DNA of 64,000 nucleotides from JAGLON01 sp041394985 (GTDB taxonomy: Bacteria; Zixibacteria; MSB-5A5; GN15; JAAZOE01): the NCBI GenBank assembly GCA_041394985.1, contig JAWLBI010000001.1, positions 248,001 through 312,000 of the forward strand, read 5' to 3'. The translations under genes were made by a program, and so were the position numbers. Positions 16,190 through 24,765 of the stretch are shown here, piece by piece (within the stretch, counting starts at the first letter, position 1; each line of letters starts with the position of its first letter). The notes under the pieces are model-generated. The model worked only from the letters and a program-made list of their open reading frames with translations. It was not told where the DNA came from and searched no databases.

Positions 16190-16543
16190 GTGGACAATCG
16201 GTTTCCGGCTGTCTGCCGCCTGAAGAATAAGAGTGACATCCAAGCCGTGTATGCCCGGCGCAAAAGTGCGCGAGGCGAGCGGCTTGTTTTCTACAGGGCA
16301 AAAAGTTCGGTCGAATTGACTCCTCCGGTCAGCCGTTTCTGCCTGAGCGTATCCAAAAAATGCGGCTCGGCGCCGAAAAGAAATCGAATAAAACGCGTAT
16401 TGCGGGAAATAATAAGAGTAAACCGTTACCGGATTGAAACCGGTTATGATTATATAATCCGGGTTATCCCGGAAATGATAACCGACAAGGTAAAACAGGA
16501 CGATTTCCTTGCCGACTTCAAAGCCTATTTTGGTTGGGAATAA
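16190..16543 (+). CDS. rnpA: Ribonuclease P protein component
   Basis: A 117-residue basic protein that binds RNase P RNA and assists 5' maturation of tRNA precursors. The start is GTG. The RNR signature is RNRIKRVLREIIRVNR, which follows CLSVSKKCGSAPKR in the usual place. It begins with an F-x-x-V-C-R-L-K-type opening. The 2-base gap to rpmH and overlap with yidD suggest coupled translation. Confidence 0.93.
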   Translation: MDNRFPAVCRLKNKSDIQAVYARRKSARGERLVFYRAKSSVELTPPVSRFCLSVSKKCGSAPKRNRIKRVLREIIRVNRYRIETGYDYIIRVIPEMITDKVKQDDFLADFKAYFGWE

Positions 16544-16775
16544 GAGCAGGCTCTCCCCGCTTGCCTGGCTCTTCGTGGGATGTATCAAGCTGTACCGCTT
16601 GTTTATAAGTCCGATCATGTCAATGTTCGCCCAGTGCCGCTTTCACCCCACTTGCTCGCAATATGGACTCGATGCCGTCCGCAAATACGGCGCCTTCAAA
16701 GGCGGCTGGATGGCAATCAAGCGTGTCCTGCGCTGCAATCCCTTCTTTCCCGGAGGCTATGACCCGGTTGAGTGA
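16509..16775 (+). CDS. yidD: Membrane protein insertion efficiency factor YidD
   Basis: A protein of up to 88 residues associated with YidC-dependent insertion at the inner membrane. The family core is complete: LYRLFISP, RFHPTCSQYGLDAV, GGWMAIKRVLRCNPF and GGYDPV, with the Cys residues in place. The start is uncertain. TTG at 16509 gives 88 residues and overlaps rnpA by 35 bases, while TTG at 16530 gives 81 residues. It sits between rnpA and yidC as in most bacteria. Confidence 0.92.
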   Translation: MPTSKPILVGNKSRLSPLAWLFVGCIKLYRLFISPIMSMFAQCRFHPTCSQYGLDAVRKYGAFKGGWMAIKRVLRCNPFFPGGYDPVE

Positions 16776-16796
16776 GTGTTCTTATATGAGGTTACC

Positions 16797-18500
16797 GTGG
16801 ATAAAAAAAGTATCATAATTATCGGTCTCTGCGTCATTCTTCTTCTTTTCTGGACGAAAATCCTGGAATTTGTCGGGCTGTACAAACCTGCCCCGCCGGC
16901 TCCGGCCCAAATCACTCAGGTTGATTCGACCGGTTCCGAAACCGAGACTCCGCTCTTTATTCCAGAGGATGAAACGACGACCTCGACGGTCGACCAGACA
17001 TCGGCCGAACCGGAACTGGCCGATACGACCGCTCTTGATTCAACCTTCATTGAGAAAACCTTTTTGGTAACGACGCCGCTCTATGAGCTGCAATTCACAA
17101 ATAAAGGCGGGGGCATCAATAAAATCGTCCTCCGCAAATTCGATTACCTGGATGATCGCACCGGACAAGTTGTCCTGGCGGAATCCGAAAATAAAGTCGT
17201 CCCGGATGTCTATGCCGGTAACAATACATTTATCTCCGGAAATCATCCGTTCACTACAACCGAAACCGGTTTTGATCTTGCGGCCGGAAGCTCTCCCCGC
17301 TCGCTGACTTTTACTTACACCGACCCGCGAGGAGGTCGCATTGTTAAGACCTACACGATCAATCCGGATGCATACGATATCGGATTCGAGGTCTCGATCG
17401 AGGGGATCGATCAATTCGGATTTGAACGTGATTATAAACTCGTCTGGGGTATTTCCCCTCGCTCGACGGAAAAGAAACAAAATGATGACTATGCCGAATT
17501 CAAAGTCGTGGCTCGTATGGGTGGGGAAACATCAGAATATAGCGATTTCGACGACGGCAAAATGAACGAGCATGTCCCCAGCGAGCTCACCGAGTGGGCG
17601 GGCCTGCGGACGAAATATTTCGCGGCCGTCATGATTCCGCAAAACAGAAACGCGGCCGGAGTCTGGGCCACCGGATATGAGAAAAAGGAAATGGTCGGCG
17701 GCGATGAAATCAACAGGCGATTCGTCACGCCAACACTCGATATGCCGATTCCCCGGTCCGGGACGCAGGTCGATTCATTCATGATTTATGTCGGCCCGAT
17801 CGACTATGACGGGCTCGACAAATACGGCCTCGGCCTGCAGGAAATGACATCATTGGGCTGGGTAATCATTAAGCCGTTCTCCATCGCCATCATTTGGCTG
17901 CTCCCGAAATTGTACAGTGTCATCCCGAATTATGGCGCCGTGGTATTAGTTTTTGCACTCCTGATTAAACTGATCACTTTCCCGCTCAGCCGCAAACAGA
18001 CCGCGGCCATGGCGAAGATGAAAGACCTGCAACCGAAAATGAAACAACTGCAGGAAAAATATAAAAACGACCCGCAGCGGCTGAATAAGGAGATGATGAA
18101 GCTTTATAAGGAGGCCGGGGCCAATCCGCTATCGGGCTGTCTCCCGATGCTTCCGCAGATGCCGATCTTCTTCGCGCTGTTCACCGTGTTCAAAACCACG
18201 ATCGAATTCCGCGGCGCATCATTCGTCGGCTGGATTACCGATTTGTCCGCCCCGGATCCCTATTTTATTCTGCCTATTATCATGACACTGAGCATGTTCG
18301 TCCAGCAGAAGATGACCATGACCGACCCGAAGAATAAAATGCTGGTCTATATGATGCCGCTTATCTTCGGATACCTGTTCATGAACTTCCCGGCGGGCCT
18401 GGTCCTGTACTGGACCGGATTCAATATTTTGGCTCTGGCCGAAACCCTGCTGGTCACAAAACAGCAGGACGAGAAAAATCTGCAGGTAAAGGATGCATGA
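16797..18500 (+). CDS. yidC: Membrane protein insertase YidC
   Basis: A 567-residue Gram-negative-type insertase that places proteins in the inner membrane with or without Sec. The GTG at 16797 is chosen because GAGG lies 5 bases upstream and it gives the canonical MDKKS opening before TM1 (about 5-20). A Thr/Glu-rich linker leads into a large periplasmic beta domain (about 75-340). The conserved C-terminal core (about 365-555) has the amphipathic helix, the LIKLITFPLSRKQ and LQPKMKQLQEKYKNDP blocks and the remaining membrane helices. An alternative GTG at 16776 would add 7 residues. mnmE overlaps its 3' end by 8 bases, with no jag/khpB between them. Confidence 0.94.
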   Translation: MDKKSIIIIGLCVILLLFWTKILEFVGLYKPAPPAPAQITQVDSTGSETETPLFIPEDETTTSTVDQTSAEPELADTTALDSTFIEKTFLVTTPLYELQFTNKGGGINKIVLRKFDYLDDRTGQVVLAESENKVVPDVYAGNNTFISGNHPFTTTETGFDLAAGSSPRSLTFTYTDPRGGRIVKTYTINPDAYDIGFEVSIEGIDQFGFERDYKLVWGISPRSTEKKQNDDYAEFKVVARMGGETSEYSDFDDGKMNEHVPSELTEWAGLRTKYFAAVMIPQNRNAAGVWATGYEKKEMVGGDEINRRFVTPTLDMPIPRSGTQVDSFMIYVGPIDYDGLDKYGLGLQEMTSLGWVIIKPFSIAIIWLLPKLYSVIPNYGAVVLVFALLIKLITFPLSRKQTAAMAKMKDLQPKMKQLQEKYKNDPQRLNKEMMKLYKEAGANPLSGCLPMLPQMPIFFALFTVFKTTIEFRGASFVGWITDLSAPDPYFILPIIMTLSMFVQQKMTMTDPKNKMLVYMMPLIFGYLFMNFPAGLVLYWTGFNILALAETLLVTKQQDEKNLQVKDA

Positions 18501-19860
18501 TGATACGATAGCCGCCATCGCGACCCCGACCGGCTCAGGAGGCATCGGTGTGATCCGAATCTCCGGCCCCGGCGCCCGCGAAATACTCGACGGCATCTTT
18601 GTACCCCAGAGCAAGACTTCCCGGCCGACTCCGTATCTCCTCAGAGTCGGCCATATTATTAATGAGAAAAATGAAATCCTCGACGAGGTCATGGCCGTGT
18701 TCATGCCGGGGCCGAAGAGTTTCACCGGCGAGGATCTGGTAGAAGTTTACTGCCATGCCGGACTAATCGTGCTGACCACTATACTTAGGCGGATTTTGGA
18801 ATTCGATTGCCGCCCGGCAGAGGCAGGGGAATTTTCGCAGCGGCGATTCGTTAATCGCGGCGAGGATTTATCGAAACTCGAGGGCGCAGCCGAAATGGTG
18901 GCGGCCAAGACCGATCTGGCCTATCGGCTGTCGCGGGAACACCTCGTCGGTAATTATGGTACTTATATTACAAATTTAAGACATAATATTGTTCATCTCC
19001 TGGCCGAAATCGAGGCCGATATCGATTTTCCTGACGAGGACTCCGTTGGGACGATCGGTCGTGAATTATTGAATTCAAAACTCGACGGTATTATTGTCGA
19101 TCTGACGTCGCTGGCCGAAAGCTATCGCACAGGCAAAATCATCAAGGACGGCTATCGCGTCCTTCTTATGGGGGCGCCGAATGTCGGCAAGTCTTCCCTG
19201 TTTAACCGGCTGATAAAACAGACGCGATCGCTGGTTACTCCGGTACCGGGCACGACCCGGGATTATATATCGGAATGGCTCGATATCGCAGGTTTGCCGG
19301 TCGAACTCTATGATACGGCAGGTCTTAGAAAAGGCCGAGGGCAAGTCGAAAAGGCCGGCATCGACCTCAGTAAGAAACTCATCGGCCGAGCTGACCTCAT
19401 TATATATATCTGCGACATCAATACTCGCCCGGCACCTCTCCCCAAACTCGGTTTGAAAAAACACCAGCGGCTCATCGTGGTATTTAATAAGGCTGACCTT
19501 TGTGGCGACGTCAAGTCTGCCTCGGCCAAATGGTGGGACAGGCTGTCAGGCGACGTCGACTGTCTGCCGATCTCGGCCAAAACCGGCCGCGGTATCAAGC
19601 AACTCCTGACATCGATTCACAAACTTGCCGGCGTGGCTGACCTGACGGATAATCTGGTCGTGACATCCGAGCGGCACAAGAGCAAGATCGATTCGTGCCT
19701 CGAGCATCTGAAAAAAGTCCGGAGTATTCTCTCGATGCCGCCCGAGATCATCTCGTTGGAATTACGCCAGGCGGCAAATACGATTGGCGAAATCACCGGA
19801 CACATCTATACCGAACAGATCCTCGACGAAATCTTCGCCAATTTCTGCATCGGTAAATAA
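18493..19860 (+). CDS. mnmE: tRNA modification GTPase MnmE
   Basis: A 455-residue cytoplasmic GTPase that works with MnmG to install (carboxymethyl)aminomethyl groups on U34 of certain tRNAs. The N-terminal folate-binding domain starts with DTIAAIATPTGSGGIGVIRISG. The G domain has P-loop GAPNVGKSS (227-235), a TTRD switch, DTAG (274-277) and NKAD (332-335). The protein ends with the catalytic FCIGK motif. The segment around residue 119 (RFVNRGEDLSKLEGAAEMV) departs from the common FLNGKLDLTQAEA consensus but aligns. It overlaps yidC, so it is in the rpmH operon. mnmG is 1.8 kb downstream, separated by two opposing lipoprotein genes. Confidence 0.94.
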   Translation: MHDDTIAAIATPTGSGGIGVIRISGPGAREILDGIFVPQSKTSRPTPYLLRVGHIINEKNEILDEVMAVFMPGPKSFTGEDLVEVYCHAGLIVLTTILRRILEFDCRPAEAGEFSQRRFVNRGEDLSKLEGAAEMVAAKTDLAYRLSREHLVGNYGTYITNLRHNIVHLLAEIEADIDFPDEDSVGTIGRELLNSKLDGIIVDLTSLAESYRTGKIIKDGYRVLLMGAPNVGKSSLFNRLIKQTRSLVTPVPGTTRDYISEWLDIAGLPVELYDTAGLRKGRGQVEKAGIDLSKKLIGRADLIIYICDINTRPAPLPKLGLKKHQRLIVVFNKADLCGDVKSASAKWWDRLSGDVDCLPISAKTGRGIKQLLTSIHKLAGVADLTDNLVVTSERHKSKIDSCLEHLKKVRSILSMPPEIISLELRQAANTIGEITGHIYTEQILDEIFANFCIGK

Positions 19861-19895
19861 ACTGACCTCAAAAAATCATTCTTTATGGTGAGAAT

Positions 19896-20411
19896 CTACA
19901 TATCCTTATCTGGAATATATTTAAATTCCAGAGTTTCAAGTTCAATTTCCTCCAGCGTACGCTCATCAGTAACTTTTATGTTTTTTACATAGACAATTTG
20001 GGCAACGGGAATTTCATAAAAGCCGGCTTTTATCTCTGAGACGAGACGTATCGTTGTCGTGGAATTGGCAGGAATGCGTGCATATTTCGTTATGCTCTTT
20101 TGGTTATTTACTTCTACTAAGAGAGGAGCATCATTCTCTTGTGGCCAAAATGCCGTATAAACCATTTCAACCATAAGTAGATCGTCGCTGTCATTATGGA
20201 TGATTAAATATACGTAAAATTCTCGGCAATTAGTTTTTCTTTGACAATACGCCTCCAGCTCAAACATTTCATAGTCTTTCCTTAGAGAAAACTCATTTTT
20301 ATTATGTTTACTTGGATAAAAATCATCGTTTATAATCATGAAATTTTTATAACTGCCACATCCGGAAAAAAATAAAGCGATGAAAAGATACAGATAAATA
20401 TACGATTTCAT
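19896..20411 (-). CDS. Small lipoprotein, paralogue 1
   Basis: A 171-residue lipoprotein of unknown function. ATG 20411 has a perfect GGAGG 5 bases upstream and gives MKSYIYLYLFIALFFSGC, a lipoprotein signal with the lipidated Cys at residue 18. The mature part is strand-rich and shares an ordered set of motifs with the next gene: FSLRKDYxMFELEAYCxRKT, REFxVYxIIHN, and a C-terminal LE(T)LEFxYxxD. The two are tandem duplicates. The gene is AT-rich and lies opposite to the mnmE/mnmG strand, converging with mnmE. Confidence 0.75.
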   Translation of the reverse strand: MKSYIYLYLFIALFFSGCGSYKNFMIINDDFYPSKHNKNEFSLRKDYEMFELEAYCQRKTNCREFYVYLIIHNDSDDLLMVEMVYTAFWPQENDAPLLVEVNNQKSITKYARIPANSTTTIRLVSEIKAGFYEIPVAQIVYVKNIKVTDERTLEEIELETLEFKYIPDKDM

Positions 20412-20559
20412 TATTCCTCCCATAATTTTGGCATTTATTGTATACATACTGCCTTGTTATGGCAAGATAAATAGATAATAATCAAATATGGGTATGATTG
20501 CCATCCGAATAACACTTATTCAAGAATTGGTAGATGTCCACGTCTGTTGTCGTCAATCA

Positions 20560-21102
20560 CTACTCGGTGGCATATACATCCTGGCCATCTTTTTTCTCAT
20601 CGATCATATATGCGAACTCCAGCGGCTCAACGACAATAAACTCGTTTGAATAAGCCCTGGTCACCGTAATTCCATGTAATTCTATAGACTGCGCCAGAGG
20701 TATGACATCATAGGCGGAGTCTATTGTCGTGATAAGCTCGATCTTCCTAGAGTATTTCGCCGGGACTTTGATGGATTTCGTTTCGACTCTGAAGCGAAAC
20801 ACTTCCATGCGAACATCATTGTCCATGTCCGGCAGCCACAATTGGGCATCCGCGAAATCGGCTATAAGCGCTTTGTCAGTCTGATTGTGAATGATGACAT
20901 AGACGTGAAATTCTCGGTCTTTGGTCTTTCGCCTGCAGTATGCCTCCAGTTCGAACATGCCATAGTCTTTGCGCAGTGAGAACTTTTTTGAATTATCCTT
21001 ATACCAGTGGAACGCCTTATTCGAGACTTGAAACTTGTCATAATGCGTGCATCCGGAAAATGATATAAGAATGAGAATGATAAGACAGATAAAAGATTTC
21101 AT
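20560..21102 (-). CDS. Small lipoprotein, paralogue 2
   Basis: A 180-residue lipoprotein, tandem paralogue of the gene at 19896. ATG 21102 follows a GGAGGG ribosome-binding site and gives MKSFICLIILILISFSGC, lipidated at Cys18. The mature domain carries the same FSLRKDYGMFELEAYC and REFHVYVIIHN blocks and ends EPLEFAYMID. It probably sits first in a two-gene minus-strand unit with its paralogue. A longer frame upstream lacks a ribosome-binding site and was not used. Function unknown. Confidence 0.75.
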   Translation of the reverse strand: MKSFICLIILILISFSGCTHYDKFQVSNKAFHWYKDNSKKFSLRKDYGMFELEAYCRRKTKDREFHVYVIIHNQTDKALIADFADAQLWLPDMDNDVRMEVFRFRVETKSIKVPAKYSRKIELITTIDSAYDVIPLAQSIELHGITVTRAYSNEFIVVEPLEFAYMIDEKKDGQDVYATE

Positions 21103-21577
21103 ATTCCCTCCTCTTATAAGAAATACAGCGCGAACGGTGATTTCTTCCGAGGAAAGACTCATTGCCAAGCCATGCATTACTGCATTGCAGTAAATCAATT
21201 CAGACGAGGCAGATTCCGTCCCCCTGCTTAATAGGGCGTATTGAAAAAGTCATTTTCCCAAGGCATAGCCTTGGGTTACACAAGTAACACCATGGGTAAG
21301 TGCCTATCGCATAAATCCTGAGATCGCGACGCCTTAGGAAGGGCTCGCGATGACCCGTGCCTGTAAAAGGTTTTGCAACAGACCCTATAAGAAAGGGATT
21401 AGAGGGGTAATCAAATCCTGAGCTTATCAAAGGCCGTATAGCCTACCCATCCGGGCCGGAGGACCCGGCCCCTACAGCGGAGATTAGTCGGCGGGTGAAA
21501 CTGCGCCGATGCAGCCTCATTCATTGGCTGAGAAGTATGACCGTCTAAGCGACAGCGGGATTCGCGGTTCATCCCGC

Positions 21578-21591
21578 GTTTCACGTGAAAC
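21578..21591. promoter_or_regulatory. parS centromere site 1
   Basis: GTTTCACGTGAAAC is the 14-bp core of the bacterial chromosomal parS palindrome bound by ParB. It differs from the full 16-bp consensus only at the first outer base (C for T). It lies about 3.2 kb before parA and shares 19 identical bases with site 2, including the AGTGG flank. Confidence 0.9.
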
Positions 21592-21670
21592 AGTGGTTAA
21601 GAATTGATTCTACAGGAGGATGGATTAATGCATCTCATTTGACTCGTCTCCCCGCCAATGAATTTGAATA

Positions 21671-21699
21671 TTGACGCCGTACCTGTTTTGATATATATA
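21671..21699 (+). promoter_or_regulatory. mnmG promoter
   Basis: TTGACG (21671-21676), a 17-base spacer and TATATA (21694-21699). The -10 ends 10 bases before the mnmG ATG, so the leader would be only about 3-4 bases. No Shine-Dalgarno sequence is present. Confidence 0.65.
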
Positions 21700-21709
21700 G
21701 CAAACGCAA

Positions 21710-23575
21710 ATGGATAATCGAGACTTTGACATAATTGTCGTCGGAGGCGGTCATGCCGGAACCGAGGCGGTTTGCGCCGCATCGCGGATGAGGATGAAAA
21801 CCGCCCTCGTATCGATGAAAAAGGATAACCTGGCGCTGATGTCCTGTAATCCCGCTATCGGCGGGGTTGGCAAGGGGCACCTGGTTCGTGAAGTCGATGC
21901 CCTCGGCGGTATCATCGGCAAAGCCGCAGATATCTCGGGCATTCAGTTCCGGAGACTTAACCTGTCTAAGGGCCCGGCCGTCCGGTCGACCAGAATCCAG
22001 TGTGATCGACGTCTCCATTGCCAATATGTATCGGAAGCCGTGGCCAAACTGCCGGGAGTTGAAATTATCGAGGACGAGGCCATCGGGATTCTCTCTGAGG
22101 GGCACGAAATCCGCGGTCTAAGGCTGAGAAACTCCGGAACTATCACGGCCAAGGCAGTGATCCTGTGTACCGGGACATTCCTCGGCGGATTGATTCATAT
22201 CGGCGACAAACAGATTCAGGCCGGGCGTCGCGACGAACCGGCCGCCATCGGGATGACGGACTCTCTGAATCAAGGCGGCTTTACAACCGGGCGCCTAAAA
22301 ACCGGAACTCCTCCCAGAATCGACGGAAAAACAATCGATTATAATAAAACCGAGCGCCAACCGGGCCATGAGCCGGCGCCGTATTTCTCTCATTTTCATG
22401 AAGATACGCCGACGTTGGACAATTCAGCCCTGTGCTATTTAACCTACACAACGGAAGAGACCGCTCGTATTATTAACGGCTCAATCGACCGCGCACCGCT
22501 GTTTTCCGGCCAAATCGAGGGCACTGGGCCTCGCTATTGCCCGTCCATCGAAGCCAAAATCGTTCGCTTTTCCGATAAACCGCGCCACCAGATATTCATC
22601 GAACCCGAGGGAAACGGCACTGACGAAATCTACCTCAACGGCTTCTCGACGTCGCTGCCCGAGGATGTTCAGCTCGCGGCGGCTCGGACAATCATCGGCC
22701 TGGAGAATTGCGAATTTACCAAACCCGGATATGCCATCGAATACGATTTCGTACCGCCTCATCAGATCAAGGCGTCGCTCGAGACAAAAAACATTGCCGG
22801 GCTGTTCATGGCCGGACAGATTAACGGTACGTCCGGCTACGAGGAAGCCGCCGCTCAAGGGCTGGTCGCGGGGCTGAATGCTTCTCTATATATAATGAAG
22901 GAAGAGCCGTTCATTCCGGGTCGGCACGAGGCATACATTGGTGTCATGTTGGATGATCTGGTGACGAGAAATATTTCCGAGCCGTATCGGATGTTTACCA
23001 GCCGGGCCGAATATCGGCTGGCGCTTCGCGAGGATAACGCGCTCGACCGTCTTGCGGGATACGGCAGGCGGTACGGGTTATACTCCGATTCAGAGCTGGC
23101 CATAATAAATGACTATGACTCGGCGATTAGAGATATGCTGAAATATCTCGAGGCTACCCGCTTTAATAGCACTGAGATTACGAAGGCGTTCGGGCTGCAA
23201 ACCAAGCGCGGCAGTCTGAGTATGGCCGATCTCATCTGCCGCCCGGATTTTGATCCGCAACTGCTTTATCAGTTATCAAATAACGGATTACATGAATCCC
23301 CCGAGGTTTTCGAGAAGGCCGCGATCCTGATAAAATACCAGGGTTATCTGGATAAACAGGACCGAGAAATCGAGAGAAATCGCAAGAATGAATCGATTCC
23401 GATTCCCGCAGGGCTCGATTATACCAGCTTGAAAGGCCTTAAAACAGAGGCAATCGAGAAGCTCAACCGGTTTACGCCGAGGACTCTTGGGCAGGCGAGC
23501 CGTATCGAGGGCGTGACGCCGTCGGATATCGCTGTTTTAACAATTCATCTGAAAAGATATTCCGTTTCGAAATAA
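21710..23575 (+). CDS. mnmG: tRNA uridine-34 modification enzyme MnmG (GidA)
   Basis: A 621-residue FAD protein that forms the tRNA U34-modifying complex with MnmE. The N-terminal dinucleotide fold has VGGGHAGTEA (11-20). Family signatures are present: LSCNPAIGG-like MSCNPAIGGVGKGHLV, GPAVRSTRIQCDR, LKTGTPPRID, GQINGTSGYEEAAAQG and RAEYRLALREDNA. The C-terminal helical domain, used to bind MnmE, ends with a TLGQASRIEGVTPSDIAVL block. Length is normal for the family. It has its own promoter and is flanked by the two parS sites. Confidence 0.97.
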   Translation: MDNRDFDIIVVGGGHAGTEAVCAASRMRMKTALVSMKKDNLALMSCNPAIGGVGKGHLVREVDALGGIIGKAADISGIQFRRLNLSKGPAVRSTRIQCDRRLHCQYVSEAVAKLPGVEIIEDEAIGILSEGHEIRGLRLRNSGTITAKAVILCTGTFLGGLIHIGDKQIQAGRRDEPAAIGMTDSLNQGGFTTGRLKTGTPPRIDGKTIDYNKTERQPGHEPAPYFSHFHEDTPTLDNSALCYLTYTTEETARIINGSIDRAPLFSGQIEGTGPRYCPSIEAKIVRFSDKPRHQIFIEPEGNGTDEIYLNGFSTSLPEDVQLAAARTIIGLENCEFTKPGYAIEYDFVPPHQIKASLETKNIAGLFMAGQINGTSGYEEAAAQGLVAGLNASLYIMKEEPFIPGRHEAYIGVMLDDLVTRNISEPYRMFTSRAEYRLALREDNALDRLAGYGRRYGLYSDSELAIINDYDSAIRDMLKYLEATRFNSTEITKAFGLQTKRGSLSMADLICRPDFDPQLLYQLSNNGLHESPEVFEKAAILIKYQGYLDKQDREIERNRKNESIPIPAGLDYTSLKGLKTEAIEKLNRFTPRTLGQASRIEGVTPSDIAVLTIHLKRYSVSK

Positions 23576-24101
23576 ATTTATTCTTCCGTAAGCCTATTTC
23601 AAGCTGTATATTGCGGAGCATCCATCGAAAAACCAGTTCTCAAACCGATTCATGGCTTTCGGGTTGGTTCGCTTATCGACTGGAAATTTTGGCCTAAAGG
23701 ATCACTGAAAGGGATGTTTTAATCGGTTGTTTTATAATATGTTGAGGCAACTGGGCGAATATTGAAAAGAGCTTGTGAAACATGATTGACATAGCCGCTC
23801 GAACCAAAGAATCCCACCCACTGGGTGGGGTACCGGGGTAGGGGGCGACTCGGTCGACCCGCGGGCTGACGCAGTCAGCCCGCTACAGAAGAGGTTTTCG
23901 GTCGGCGATACCGGACAAAGGCGGCAGCAATCCATAAGGAGATATTTCAGAAGGACCGCGCGACGGCCAAAGAGAGGGTTAATCCCCTCCGGTAGCCGAA
24001 GCCGGACTGATGAAGCCGCAATTCACGACCGGATAATCCAGATGAACTAAGCGGCAGCCGAAACAGGCGACGCCTGTTTCACGTGAAACAGTGGAGGACA
24101 C
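23576..24101. other. Repeat-rich spacer with parS before rsmG
   Basis: No gene is called. An AT-rich stretch lies at about 23700-23790. A CCCACCCACTGGGTGGG palindrome follows (23814-23830), then a GCGGGCTGAC-GCA-GTCAGCCCGC hairpin (23861-23883). The full parS site is at 24075-24090, and GGAGG of the rsmG ribosome-binding site abuts it. I found no DnaA box here. Confidence 0.6.
24075..24090. promoter_or_regulatory. parS centromere site 2 (full consensus)
   Basis: TGTTTCACGTGAAACA is an exact match to the 16-bp parS consensus. It ends 11 bases before the rsmG start codon and about 0.7 kb before parA, so ParB spreading would cover the rsmG-parAB promoter region. Confidence 0.95.
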
Positions 24102-24686
24102 GTGAGAGAGTTTAAGACGAAGGAGATTCTGTCCAGGCATATCGAGCCCGAGAAGCTCGGTCTGTATCTGACCGAGGTCGAGAAGGCCAACGAGAAGTTC
24201 TCGCTGTTTTCCCGGAATCTGCAGCGAGGCGATCTCGAGGCCCTGGTCGCCGATTGTCTGGTCGCGGATGAACTCGGCCTGATAGGCGAGACTCCGGGGA
24301 GAGTCGTCGACATCGGCTCCGGTTGGGGACTACCCGCTATTCCACTGTTGCTGGCGACTAACAAAATCGATATCACGCTTGTCGAGAGGTCACAGAAGAA
24401 AGCCGATTTCCTGGCACTGTTGCTGCATAAACTGTCACTTTCGGCTCATGTGCATGCCGGAGATATTCAGACGTTGCCCGAGGATGCAAAATTCGATGTA
24501 ATCATTTCGCGGCGAGTCGCGCTTGAGAAAAAACTGATTTCGCAGATCCGCCGCCATGCGAATCCCGGCGCGACGATTATTTATTATGGTACGGCATTTC
24601 CGCATGACGTCTTCGAATCGGCAAAAGTCGTTGAATATTCATTGGATAATTCAGACGTGCGAACGATAATAAAAAGTGATTTTTAG
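24102..24686 (+). CDS. rsmG: 16S rRNA (guanine-527-N7)-methyltransferase RsmG (GidB)
   Basis: A 194-residue SAM-dependent methyltransferase that methylates N7 of G527 in 16S rRNA. The start is GTG with GGAGG five bases before it. Motif I is VVDIGSGWGLPAIPLLL, motif II LVERSQKKADFL, and SRRVA corresponds to the SRAxA block of the family. Several usual residues are changed (GSGWGLPA for GSGAGFPG), so it is a diverged member. Its place in the mnmG-rsmG-parA-parB order supports the call. Confidence 0.87.
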   Translation: MREFKTKEILSRHIEPEKLGLYLTEVEKANEKFSLFSRNLQRGDLEALVADCLVADELGLIGETPGRVVDIGSGWGLPAIPLLLATNKIDITLVERSQKKADFLALLLHKLSLSAHVHAGDIQTLPEDAKFDVIISRRVALEKKLISQIRRHANPGATIIYYGTAFPHDVFESAKVVEYSLDNSDVRTIIKSDF

Positions 24687-24765
24687 TAAAAATTTTTAGT
24701 TGCGTATCATCCCTAATTGTAATACTCTAAAGCGGTAACAGGGAAGTCTCGGACAGCGAGGGAAT

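Larger units (their letters stand above)
21103..21709. other. Repeat-rich spacer with parS before mnmG
   Basis: No gene is called. It contains a CCCAAGGC-ATA-GCCTTGGG palindrome (21257-21275), a GGGCCGG...CCGGCCC-type hairpin near 21451-21473, a parS site at 21578-21591, and the mnmG promoter at 21671-21699. A frame at 21200-21430 runs through the repeats and is not credible. Confidence 0.6.

Noticed and set aside
21200..21430. Minus-strand frame of 76 codons before mnmG
   Set aside because: It crosses palindromic repeats and has low-complexity, non-conserved composition.
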